64,000 nt of DNA from assembly GCF_023149135.1 (NCBI RefSeq), contig NZ_JAIWJX010000002.1, positions 2,232,001-2,296,000 of the forward strand, written 5' to 3'. The stretch is from Fictibacillus marinisediminis. Lineage in GTDB: Bacteria; Bacillota; Bacilli; Bacillales; Fictibacillaceae. Positions 33,586-41,642 of the stretch are shown one piece after another. Every line of letters starts with the position of its first letter. Within the stretch, counting starts at the first letter, position 1. The notes beneath the pieces were generated by a model. It ran no database searches. It was not told the DNA's origin and worked only from the letters and a program-made list of their open reading frames with translations. The position numbers and the translations under genes were made by a program.

Positions 33586-33699
33586 AAAAAAAAGAATGTT
33601 AAACTTAAATGTAAATGTAAAGTTAAACGTTCATCCTCAAGCTCATCCTCAAGATTTATCTGTAAAAGAAAGAAAAAGCGTCGTCGTCACCACTCGTAA
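33586..33699 (+). pseudogene. Coat-like basic protein, C-terminal fragment
   Basis: One frame encodes a lysine/cysteine stretch KNVKLKCKCKVKRSS, a run of serines, and KRKKKRRRHHS before TAA 33697. Such low-complexity basic tails occur in spore coat proteins. It has no start and begins exactly where the cation efflux gene is cut. Another frame (ATG 33598) is also open, so the coding frame is uncertain. Confidence 0.4.
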
Positions 33700-33718
33700 T
33701 ATAAAAGTTAAATGGTTG

Positions 33719-33752
33719 TGAAGTCTATCTCTTCGGAGGTAGGCTTTTCTAA
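33719..33752 (+). terminator. Terminator with TTCG tetraloop
   Basis: Stem AAGTCTATCTC / GAGGTAGGCTT (two G-U pairs), TTCG loop and T4. It belongs to the lost gene whose tail is the coat-like fragment. Confidence 0.7.
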
Positions 33753-34297
33753 TTTCTTAAAAAGGACTTCACTCCGAGGTAGCCAACTACCGCAGAGTGG
33801 TCTTTAACCAAGATGGTTTCTAATGGAATTACAATAATCAATTCCTCACAATTATTAGAGCTAGGGAGTCAGTTTTTTAAGAATGGAAAACCCTTAACGT
33901 ATTGTTTAGATCCTAACCAATTAGATAAGGAAGTGCACAATGAGCAAAGTCCATGAATAAATAAAAAACTTCTGCCCTTCCAGTCAGGTTAGAGGAGCAG
34001 AAGCTTCTTAAGAATCCCTGATTGATGAGGATTCCGTCCTTGCATTTAATTGTATTCATTCAGTTTACCAATATGAGGAAAAGAACAAAAAAATTAATGA
34101 GGTAATTAACCTATTATATTCGCAAGAGATCATTGACTTTTTCGAAATCCTGGTTCATTAAAATTGATCCAATTTATAATTTTTGTTTTTTCATTTTGTA
34201 AAATATCGAGCAGCGAAGTAAAGACCCAATACATAAACAACCGCAGTGTAGTGGGGGGCTTCCTATGTAAATAGATGTCCATTTGTATTATTTGAAT
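33753..34297 (+). other. Gap with short decayed frames and hairpins
   Basis: A 47-codon ORF at 33813-33956 (MVSNGITIINSSQLLELG...) has no clear binding site. Another frame at about 34015-34161 ends with EIIDFFEILVH and looks like the end of a helical protein. Hairpins lie at 33766-33812 (GGTAG / CTACC) and 33968-34004 (CTTCTGC / GCAGAAG). I cannot name any of them. Confidence 0.35.
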
Positions 34298-34630
34298 TCA
34301 TTTCAGAAAGTGTTCCAGTCCGTTTTCCAAGGTCGATAACAGATATTCAGCTGTACCAGGCTCGGCTTCTGATAATGCACGGAATTGCTGCATCGCTCGA
34401 TTAAAACGAAAGGTAATTTGATCTTCTTCCTGGTCTGGCGGGACCATGGAGAAGATAAGAAGTTCCTTTTGAATCTTTTCTAATAAGTGAAGTTCAATAT
34501 TATCTGTTTTTCCCCTTTCCAAATTACTCAAGTCTCCTGAGGAAACACCAAGTTGATTGGCAAAAGCGTTTAACGTTATCCCTTTCTTTTCTCGGACATA
34601 TCGGATTCGTTTTCCCAGATCTTGCATCAT
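34298..34630 (-). CDS. XRE-family transcriptional regulator
   Basis: The 110-residue protein has an N-terminal Cro/C1 helix-turn-helix (about 5-60): LGKRIRYVREKKGITLNAFA, QLGVSSGDLSNLERGK. The C-terminal half is helical and has no known effector domain. The start has AAGGAGGT ten bases upstream on the minus strand. The target is unknown; an alpha/beta hydrolase gene is divergent from it. Confidence 0.85.
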   Translation of the reverse strand: MMQDLGKRIRYVREKKGITLNAFANQLGVSSGDLSNLERGKTDNIELHLLEKIQKELLIFSMVPPDQEEDQITFRFNRAMQQFRALSEAEPGTAEYLLSTLENGLEHFLK

Positions 34631-35012
34631 GAATGTGGCTACCTCCTTAACAAGTGCATATGTGAAACCTTTTCTAGGTAAGGACTATTTCTCTGCGGTG
34701 TTTCTTATTTCCTTTGTTTTTTCGTTACCTACCTTTAGGGAAGGTGATTCTTTTGTGAAATCGGCCCATTAGCAACACTTGTTCAAAAGTTACCACTTTT
34801 TCATTGAGGGCACTTGAATTGGAATCCTCTCTTTTTATAGGCTGTTTTAGCATTAATTGTAGCTTTGCTTAACCTTGTTCAACTAACGGGCAGGATAGTT
34901 CAATAACCCTATCCTTTTACGCTTCTACAACCAATGGAGGGGTAGGTATGCACCTAGCTTACAAAGATGAATATCTTATTGGTAAAACCATTTTAACTAC
35001 GGAGGAATAGTT
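34631..35012 (+). other. Gap with repeat motif and short leader ORF
   Basis: A copy of the dispersed motif (TTGTTCAACTAACGGGCAGG, 34878) is followed by a GGATAG / CTATCC hairpin and TTTT. Next, ATG 34948 with GGAGGGGTAGGT opens a 20-codon ORF (MHLAYKDEYLIGKTILTTEE) whose stop overlaps the binding site of the hydrolase gene, which may couple their translation. Confidence 0.45.
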
Positions 35013-35795
35013 ATGGGATACTTTGTTACAGTAGAGCCAGGTGTAAATCTATATGTTGAAGATCTTAACCCAGGGGGTAACAAGACCATAGTATTTCTAC
35101 ATGGCTGGCCGTTGAGCCATAAACAGTTCGAATATCAGTTTGATGTTCTTCCTGCAATGGGTTACCGCTGTATTGGCATAGACTGGAGGGGTTTTGGTAA
35201 TTCGGATAAACCAATTAGTGGCTACACCTTAAATAGACTGGCTGATGATATCCGCACTGTTGTTGGTACACTTCAATTAGAAAATTTTACGCTTGTGGGT
35301 CACTCAACAGGTGGAGCAATTGCGATTCGATATATGTCTAGATACAACGGTTACGGAGTATCCCAACTTGTCCTTGTTGATGCTGCAGCTCCCACAGGCT
35401 TTACCGCAGAAACTGCTAATAACTTTCTTAAAGAAGCCTTAAATGACCGCCCTAAAATGATGCAGGACGTAACAGATGGCTTTTTCTTTCAGTATGTAAC
35501 TCGCCCATTCTCAGACTGGTTTTTTCAAATGGGATTACAGGCTGCGGGATGGTCGACAGCGGCAGTCATTGTTTTATTAAGAGATGAGAATTTGAATGAA
35601 GATCTTCCAAAAATAGTTGCCCCCACTTTAATTATTCACGGCATTCATGATAAAGTTATTCCATTTTCACAAGCTCAGGAACTAAATCAAAAAATAAGAA
35701 ATTCAAAGCTAGTCCCGTTTCAATATAGTGGTCATGGTCCTTTCTGGGAAGAACGTGGCAAGTTTAACCAGCTATTGGCACAATATATTCATTAA
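35013..35795 (+). CDS. Alpha/beta hydrolase (chloroperoxidase-like)
   Basis: The 260-residue alpha/beta hydrolase has oxyanion motif LHGWPLSH, nucleophile serine in LVGHSTGGA (about residue 97), catalytic aspartate in GIHDKVIP and histidine in YSGHGPFWEE. It resembles the non-haem chloroperoxidase/esterase group. The natural substrate is not predictable. Start: ACGGAGGAATAGTT then ATG. Confidence 0.88.
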   Translation: MGYFVTVEPGVNLYVEDLNPGGNKTIVFLHGWPLSHKQFEYQFDVLPAMGYRCIGIDWRGFGNSDKPISGYTLNRLADDIRTVVGTLQLENFTLVGHSTGGAIAIRYMSRYNGYGVSQLVLVDAAAPTGFTAETANNFLKEALNDRPKMMQDVTDGFFFQYVTRPFSDWFFQMGLQAAGWSTAAVIVLLRDENLNEDLPKIVAPTLIIHGIHDKVIPFSQAQELNQKIRNSKLVPFQYSGHGPFWEERGKFNQLLAQYIH

Positions 35796-35885
35796 AAATT
35801 TGTAGAAGGGATTGCACAATAACCTTGTCCTTTTATGAGCAGTTTGTTCGATTGATTGTTCAATTAACGGATACGTTCGTATTAT

Positions 35886-35922
35886 GGAGTTAACCAGTTT
35901 TTACTGGTTTCTCTTTTTTTTA
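35886..35922 (+). terminator. Terminator after hydrolase gene
   Basis: Stem GAG-TAACCAGT / ACTGGTT-CTC and T7. A TTGTTCAATTAACGG motif lies just upstream (35856). Confidence 0.8.
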
Positions 35923-35939
35923 TAGGACCTATTATTTCA

Positions 35940-37440
35940 GTAGCCAGGGTAGAACGTACGGGTGCGTGGGAGTTAGATCTCGTCAACTAAACTGTTCGCC
36001 CCCTACTTGTAGAATGATGTTTGAGGCTGGTTGGGACATATGATCTCGTATAACAAGCGAAGCTATGGAACTACAGGAAGGTTAGGGGTTACTAGCGAGT
36101 ACAACAAAGGGAGAGATAATTATTGAATCCAGTAGTTGGCCTAGATTGGCCAAAGAGGAAAGTGAAGCTCAAGCCTTTTTAGATAAAGACAGGCCTTTTG
36201 GGAAAAGCTTCAGTGTGAAGCATACCAGGGAAGACTTAGATTCATTTGTTTCTTTCTTGAGAGGAATAGAGAGAGATACCGGGGTTCGGCCAGCGGTCAT
36301 TCTTAAATCTACAGGACATTGCCATGCACCAATTATTCAATGTCTTGAGGACAGTCAATATCTATACATCTTGGTAAATCCGATTATTTCATATCAAGCC
36401 AAGAAAACAAGCCTTAGGAAGGTAAATACGGATGCCGTTGATGCATATCATCTTTGTGTTCTTTATTACAAGGAAGAATTTGAGCCTTATAAGAAGGTAG
36501 TGACAGTAAATCCTCACCTGGTAAGAAGGAATAAAGAAAATCGTGATAACACCCAGTCTAAGAGTGATAAGAAAGATGCTTTAGTCATCGCGGACATGGT
36601 GAAGAACGGTTACTATACCTTCGTGAGAAACACATCGGAATCATTTGAAAAACTAAGGGTTCTAATGTCCAATCGGGATGTGGTGGTTAAACGTCTAGTC
36701 AGCTCTATTAATCAATTAAACCGCTGGGTTGATATTGTTTTTCCAGAACTCAGGGAGGTATTTAAAGACATTACTGCCAAAGGTGCAATCGCAACCTTAC
36801 GGCTCTTTCCATCTCCGATGGAACTGAGTTCCATGAAACCGGATGAGATAGTTGAAGGTTGGAAGTCACTAATGAAAAGACAGCCAGGAATGAAAAAGGC
36901 TCAATTGCTTCTCCAGTTGGCCAGAAAATCTGTAGGTACAAGACAAGCTCTTGAAGCATATAAATTTCATCTTGAGCAATTATGAGCAATTATTAGAAGA
37001 ATATGATCTTGCGGTCCTTCAGTTGGAAAGGGTGGAACAAGCCGTTAACGAGGTATTAAACTGCATACCGTTCGCAAAGAAGTTGCTTACCATTAAGGGA
37101 ATTAGTGAAATTTCGTTAGCCGGCATTTTAGGTGAAGCTGGCGATTTAAGTGGTTTCTCCCACGGCAATTCCTTGCTCCGGCACGCTGGATTACACCTGG
37201 CAGAAGCAAGCTCAGGAAAAAGGGCACTGACCCATTAGGTTAGCAAAACTGGCATCCACCTCTTGGATAGGCATGACGAAGGAATGATAGGGCAATTGAC
37301 CCGTTGAGACATGGGAGGGAAAGCCTCCATGGGCGGCGTGGAGATGTACATTACATGGAAAATGTGGAGTTTTAGTCTGCTCCTTTATTTCACTATGCCT
37401 TCACGAAGCCTTTAGATCCCAAATTTACTCTATCTACCCG
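35940..37440 (+). mobile_element. IS110-family insertion sequence, degenerate
   Basis: The element consists of a 5' non-coding part (about 35940-36122), a broken transposase, and a 3' part with GAGACATGGGAGGGAAAGCC and CCATGGGCGGCGTGGAGATG, which resembles the sequence often found at the end of such elements. IS110 elements have no long terminal inverted repeats, so the borders are approximate. The 5' part is where a bridge-type guide RNA would be encoded in related elements. Confidence 0.65.
36123..37238 (+). pseudogene. IS110-family transposase, multiply frameshifted and C-terminally deleted
   Basis: TTG 36123 starts NPVVGLD in one frame. A one-base loss near 36146 moves to the next: AKEESEAQAFLDKDRPFGKS through the RuvC-like DEDD domain (with SDKKDALVIADM). 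At 36974-36993 GAGCAATTAT is duplicated in tandem, causing a stop; the Transposase_20 part continues in another frame (IPFAKKLLTIKGISEISLAG, LRHAGLHLAEASSGK). After 37230 the conserved end with its serine site is replaced by unrelated sequence. It cannot be active. Confidence 0.85.
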
Positions 37441-37594
37441 TTAGCTTAAATTCAGTGGTTTTGAAATCCTGTGAATAAGCGAGTATTCGCAAGAAAATCG
37501 TATTAAACTGAGGGAGTTGAAGAAGGAAATAAACTTTAAAATGGAGAATATTTGGAAATTAGACCTATGAAGGACCTTATACTTTTCAAAGAGG
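37239..37594 (+). other. Gap: distal part of IS110 remnant and spacer
   Basis: Up to about 37440 the sequence appears to belong to the insertion element. The rest is AT-rich spacer with AAAGAGG just before the next small gene. No gene is seen. Confidence 0.4.
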
Positions 37595-37792
37595 ATGATG
37601 ATTATGAAGAAACAGAAGAAGATCTTGATATTTCTTAAAACAATAACTACTTTTCTGCTTTTAATGATGTTTATACTGTCATCTACGAAAATGATTCATG
37701 ATTATCTCAGTGCAGCTGTCATAATAATTATTTTAGTTGTTTTCTTTTATACAGAAGGAACAATTAGAAAAAAGGACTCTAATCATATTTAA
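37595..37792 (+). CDS. Small membrane protein, unknown
   Basis: A 65-residue frame with two hydrophobic helices (ILIFLKTITTFLLLMMFIL and AAVIIIILVVFFYTEG) and a basic N-terminus (MKKQKK). AAAGAGG is upstream of ATG 37595; ATG 37604 is also possible. No family is recognised. It stands between two mobile element remnants. Confidence 0.45.
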   Translation: MMIMKKQKKILIFLKTITTFLLLMMFILSSTKMIHDYLSAAVIIIILVVFFYTEGTIRKKDSNHI

Positions 37793-37879
37793 GCATAGTA
37801 GTCGGAACGTCCCATGTTTGGAGCGATTTTTGCCTTTAAACACTGGAAATAAAGGGGGTACCGCATTGTTTTCATTTTG

Positions 37880-38345
37880 AAGTAATAGCGTTACAAAGGT
37901 ATGCCGCAAATGATGCAACGAGAACATGGTTTCTGGTAGCAAATTTCCCGGTATCGTTCTCTAAATACGTAAACAGTTGTTTTAGTTCTTGCAGCGTCAT
38001 ATAGACCGGGATTTTCTTGTCCGATTTCGGAGCCTGAACACCGAGCATAAAGTTATGGTTCATGTAGTTTTCTTTGACGCAGTATTCACAGAAAGACTTT
38101 AAAGCAGAAATTCGGCATTGAAGTGTTCTAGGCTTGATCTGGTATTGCATGACTTGTTCCTGAATAAAACGGCGTGTGGTGGCCGGCGACAAATCAGCAA
38201 GTAGTATGGAGCGATCGTGCTTGGTTAAAAATGCAGGGTAAAGCTGCAGATTAAACGCGTAACTTTTTAGCGTGTTGTGTGAGTAATTTTTCTCAACCTG
38301 CAGATACCTCAGAAAATCATCTTCGAGAATTATGGGTCGGTAAAC
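37880..38345 (-). pseudogene. Tyrosine recombinase/integrase, internally deleted
   Basis: The minus strand encodes the N-terminal SAM-like domain: EDDFLRYLQVEKNYSHNTLK, SPATTRRFIQEQVMQYQIKP, ISALKSFCEYCVKENY, then FATRNHVL. There the frame changes to LHHLRHTFVTLLLQNE, the active-site HxLRH box. About 100 residues of the catalytic core, including the first arginine, are missing, and the tyrosine end is absent. No normal start is present (the frame opens after TAA near 38346). It is a dead relic of an integrated element. Confidence 0.72.
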
Positions 38346-38907
38346 TTAAGCGGCGGAAGTGCCGAATATGAAAGGTTATCGGAACTTGAGAGGAAAAAGT
38401 TATGTTCTAATTGAGTTTTTTCTTAGTTAACATAATATATATTCTAGGAAGCTATGTAGATAAGAACAAAATATGTATCAATTGTTAAGTTTACTACTGA
38501 AATTGAGACAAAATGAAAAATGATACAAAAATGCTCTCGAGTTTTTTTAGATTGTTTTATTTTACTTTTCAATTGAACCGGCTGCAGTTGTTCCATTGGT
38601 AATACATGATTAAATAAAATGAGGAGCTTTTACCTCTTTCTTTAAAAAAACTAAAAGATATACAGCTCGTTTACCATTCTTCTGCTTACAAGTGGCCTGG
38701 TTAATTAAAGGAATTTTTAAGATAGCAAGCCTTACATTAATCATGTAATGATTTATTGAGTGGTAAAGAACAACATACAGAAAATGATCCGTCTTTTTTC
38801 AATTCTGTTTTTAGTACATCCTTCAATCCTTTCCATTATTCCACTATATTTAATGTTATAATTGCTAAATATTAACCTACGTGAAAATTTTAAGGAAGTG
38901 ATGGCGG
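38346..38907 (+). other. AT-rich gap with a decayed copy of the 27-kb membrane protein region
   Basis: At 38574-38592 the sequence GAACCGGCTGCAGTTGTT equals 27645-27662 inside the membrane protein pseudogene. CATGATTAAATAAAATGAGG just after it resembles 27757-27777. The block looks like a mostly deleted second copy. The remaining sequence has no gene; the spacing before 38908 has GGAAGTGATGG as binding site. Confidence 0.45.
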
Positions 38908-40128
38908 ATGGAACGTTGGAAAAGAAATATGTGGGTTTTATGGATCGGAGTTTTTTTCACTTCGGCCAGTTATTCTATGGTTATCCCCTTTCTGCCTCTG
39001 TTTCTTCTTCAGATTGGTGTGCACCACCACACTGAAATGTGGGCGGGAGTATTATTTAGTGCAGCATTTTTGGCAGGCGCCATCTCCTCTCCTTATTGGG
39101 GACTATTAGCGGACAAATATGGAAGAAAGCCAATGATCATTAGAGCTGGTTTTTCTCTTTTTGTTATTTATACGCTTACCGCCTTTGTGAACAATCCCTA
39201 TGAATTGCTGGTTCTACGGATCATGCAGGGGCTTCTAACAGGATTCATTCCTGGAGCCATCGCTCTAATTGGTACAAATACACCAAAGAAGAATGTAGGA
39301 TACGCCCTGGCAATGATATCGACAGCAACAGCTTCAGGCGGGATTATTGGACCTCTCCTTGGGGGTGGTATTTCCACATTAGTCGGAAACAGATGGTCAT
39401 TTGCCAGTGGAGGATTATTGGTACTATTTTCTACGATTCTCGTAATCTTTATGGTAACAGAGGAAAATTTCACCCCAAGTACGACGAGGGGATCGGTCAT
39501 CAATGATATCCGGACTGCGACAGCTAACCGCCCATTTATGATTGTCTTGTTATTAACGATGGTGACCGTCTGTTCGCTTATGACCATTGAGCCTGTCTTA
39601 CCTTTATACATACAAAAATTAGGCGGATCTGTCGAAAATATTTCATTGCTGGCAGGTGTGATCTTTTCTTTACCTGGTATTGCAAGTATTTTATTCGGAG
39701 CGTTCTGGGGTAAATTGGCAGATAAAATCGGGTTCCGCACGGTTTTGATCATTGGGTTATGCGGCGGCGGGCTTGGTACATTGGCACAAATGTTATTTCA
39801 TGGAATCTGGGGATTCTCCATCATACGATTTATGTTCGGCATTTTTTTCTGCGCGGTCTTCCCTGCTTTAAATGGTCTGGTTGTTAAGCTAACACCGGAT
39901 GATTTTAGAGGCAGGGCCTTTGGACTGAATCAAACCGCTAATCAAATCGGAGGGATGCTCGGTCCAGTCCTTGGCGGTTTTATAGGTGGGATTTTCACGA
40001 TTCACATTGTTTTTCTAGTAACGGGAATCTTCCTCTTGATCGCTACGGGAATCGCATGGACGTCAAATTGGGAGAATACAAGCAAAAAGAGGCAGGAAAA
40101 ATTCAGAAGCACCTCTACCTCAGTATAG
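38908..40128 (+). CDS. MFS multidrug efflux-type transporter
   Basis: The 406-residue protein has 12 membrane helices. It has GLLADKYGRKPMI (motif A, loop 2-3), RIMQGLLTGFIPGAIALIG (motif B, TM4), GPLLGGG (motif C of antiporters, TM5) and a second motif A-like GKLADKIGFR. Motif C marks drug:H+ antiporters (DHA1, NorA/MdtG-like). The substrate is unknown. It stands alone, with its own strong terminator. Confidence 0.87.
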   Translation: MERWKRNMWVLWIGVFFTSASYSMVIPFLPLFLLQIGVHHHTEMWAGVLFSAAFLAGAISSPYWGLLADKYGRKPMIIRAGFSLFVIYTLTAFVNNPYELLVLRIMQGLLTGFIPGAIALIGTNTPKKNVGYALAMISTATASGGIIGPLLGGGISTLVGNRWSFASGGLLVLFSTILVIFMVTEENFTPSTTRGSVINDIRTATANRPFMIVLLLTMVTVCSLMTIEPVLPLYIQKLGGSVENISLLAGVIFSLPGIASILFGAFWGKLADKIGFRTVLIIGLCGGGLGTLAQMLFHGIWGFSIIRFMFGIFFCAVFPALNGLVVKLTPDDFRGRAFGLNQTANQIGGMLGPVLGGFIGGIFTIHIVFLVTGIFLLIATGIAWTSNWENTSKKRQEKFRSTSTSV

Positions 40129-40160
40129 CCCTTATCAGTACACGTTTTGCAATATCATTC

Positions 40161-40204
40161 AAACACCCCTGTCGAATTTTGATATTCGACAGGGGTGTTT
40201 ATGT
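40161..40204. terminator. Strong terminator
   Basis: A 17-bp stem starting AAACACCCCTGTCGAAT with a short loop; flanked by A- and T-rich sequence. It may act in both directions between convergent genes. Confidence 0.9.
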
Positions 40205-40305
40205 CTAAGAATTGTTCTGGAGTATGAGTGAAAGATGAAGTATCAGGAAAACACATACTTCAATTCCTTAGTGGTGGAATTGGCAAAGGAAAGCTATAGG
40301 ACAGT

Positions 40306-41241
40306 TTAATACCCTCTTTTAAAATCAACCTTATTATGTAGCATCCTGTTTCCTTCAATCATTTTTAGTGTTTCCACAAAACAGGATGCACCCTCCTCAG
40401 GTGTGGTAACTGCTGAGATATGGGGAGTAATATGAACTTGGGGATGATTCCAAAATGGGTGGTCGTCTGGCAGCGGCTCATGGTTAAATACATCAAGAAC
40501 AGCAAATCTGACATGACCTGAATCTAGAGCATGAATCAGCGCATCATTAACAACCGATGCACCTCTTCCTACATTTATAAAACCCGCATTCGTTAAATGA
40601 TGAAAGAGTTGCCCATCAAAGAAATTGGCTGTTTTTTCGGTCAACGGTAAAGTATTAAGGATGTAGTTCATTTCATGTAACTGTGAAAAATGGTCATCAA
40701 CAGTCATAACCTCTTTAAAATATTCTTTTTTCTTCCCGCTTAAAGAAACCCCATAGACTTCCATCCCAATTTTTGCAGCCGTTTGGCCGATCTCACCGGT
40801 TCCATAAACCATGGTTTTTTGTTTATTTAATAATTGAGGTGGAATGGGATGCCATTTTTTTTGATGCTTTAATTCTTGAAATTGCTCATGTAACTGTACA
40901 TCCTTAAGTAAGTAGCTCAAGCAATACTCGGCAATTCTTTGTCCAAAGGAACAAATGGTTCTGGTTAATAACACCTCTTCATTCCAGTGTTTTTTGTATA
41001 AAAAACAGTCAACACCCGCTCCCAGGGAATGCACCCATTTTACAGAACTGTAGTCAAAATTGGACTTCAAATTAAAGGATGCATAAGCATCAGCCCACGC
41101 AAGATCCTCCTGCGTCATCTGTTCTTCAGGCAGAAAGCGGAAATCTTTTTGTAAATCTTCCTTTTCGATAATAGTCTTTTCGATAATAGTCTTAAGTTCT
41201 TCGTACATGGGGCTTACGACTAGTAATTTATTTATTTTCAT
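40306..41241 (-). CDS. D-2-hydroxyacid dehydrogenase
   Basis: The protein of about 311 residues has the NAD-binding motif MVYGTGEIGQTAAKIG, INVGRGASVV (with the catalytic arginine), the glutamate in NHEPLPDDHPFW and histidine in ITPHISA. It reduces 2-oxoacids to D-2-hydroxyacids or the reverse. ATG 41241 is preferred over GTG 41250, which lies inside the AAAAGGGGTGAG binding site. A direct repeat of about 15 bases near 41162-41193 gives IIEKTIIEKE. It is 92 bases downstream of the AtuA-like gene and may be in the same operon. Confidence 0.85.
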   Translation of the reverse strand: MKINKLLVVSPMYEELKTIIEKTIIEKEDLQKDFRFLPEEQMTQEDLAWADAYASFNLKSNFDYSSVKWVHSLGAGVDCFLYKKHWNEEVLLTRTICSFGQRIAEYCLSYLLKDVQLHEQFQELKHQKKWHPIPPQLLNKQKTMVYGTGEIGQTAAKIGMEVYGVSLSGKKKEYFKEVMTVDDHFSQLHEMNYILNTLPLTEKTANFFDGQLFHHLTNAGFINVGRGASVVNDALIHALDSGHVRFAVLDVFNHEPLPDDHPFWNHPQVHITPHISAVTTPEEGASCFVETLKMIEGNRMLHNKVDFKRGY

Positions 41242-41333
41242 TTTTCTCACCCCTTTTTCATAAACAATAATTGGATGACTTCATTATAATCCAGAATGTC
41301 AAAACAGGAGTGTTTATCTCTTTCCATTTTAAT

Positions 41334-41639
41334 TTATAGAACGATTTCCATATCCATCAGCGCTGAACTCAAACTTTTCCCATGGCGATCTAATGAAAGG
41401 GAACGAGTCACACCCCCTCCTAATGCGTTATCCATAACAAAGTTTAAAGCACCGATCTTAGGGAGTTCATATCGAATAACGTCTCCCTTTACAATTTCCT
41501 GAAAAAATTCTTTTACCCGCTCTGCGGTTATAGATTTTTTCACCTTCTCATAATCACCCATTTCATAAACGATGACAGAAACATTCGAGATATTACCTTT
41601 ATCTCCAGTTCTTGAATGGGCGATTTCCTTTAGTTTCAA
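41334..41639 (-). CDS. AtuA-like C-terminal domain protein
   Basis: The 101-residue protein corresponds to the C-terminal ferredoxin-fold domain of AtuA: IAHSRTGDKGNISNVSVIVY, ELPKIGALNFVMDNALGGG, SLDRHGKSLSSALMDMEI. In other bacteria this is fused behind the DUF1446 domain; here it is a separate gene four bases after it, so the two probably form a complex. AtuA is needed for acyclic terpene (citronellol) use in Pseudomonas, with unknown reaction. Confidence 0.8.
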   Translation of the reverse strand: MKLKEIAHSRTGDKGNISNVSVIVYEMGDYEKVKKSITAERVKEFFQEIVKGDVIRYELPKIGALNFVMDNALGGGVTRSLSLDRHGKSLSSALMDMEIVL

Positions 41640-41642
41640 AAT

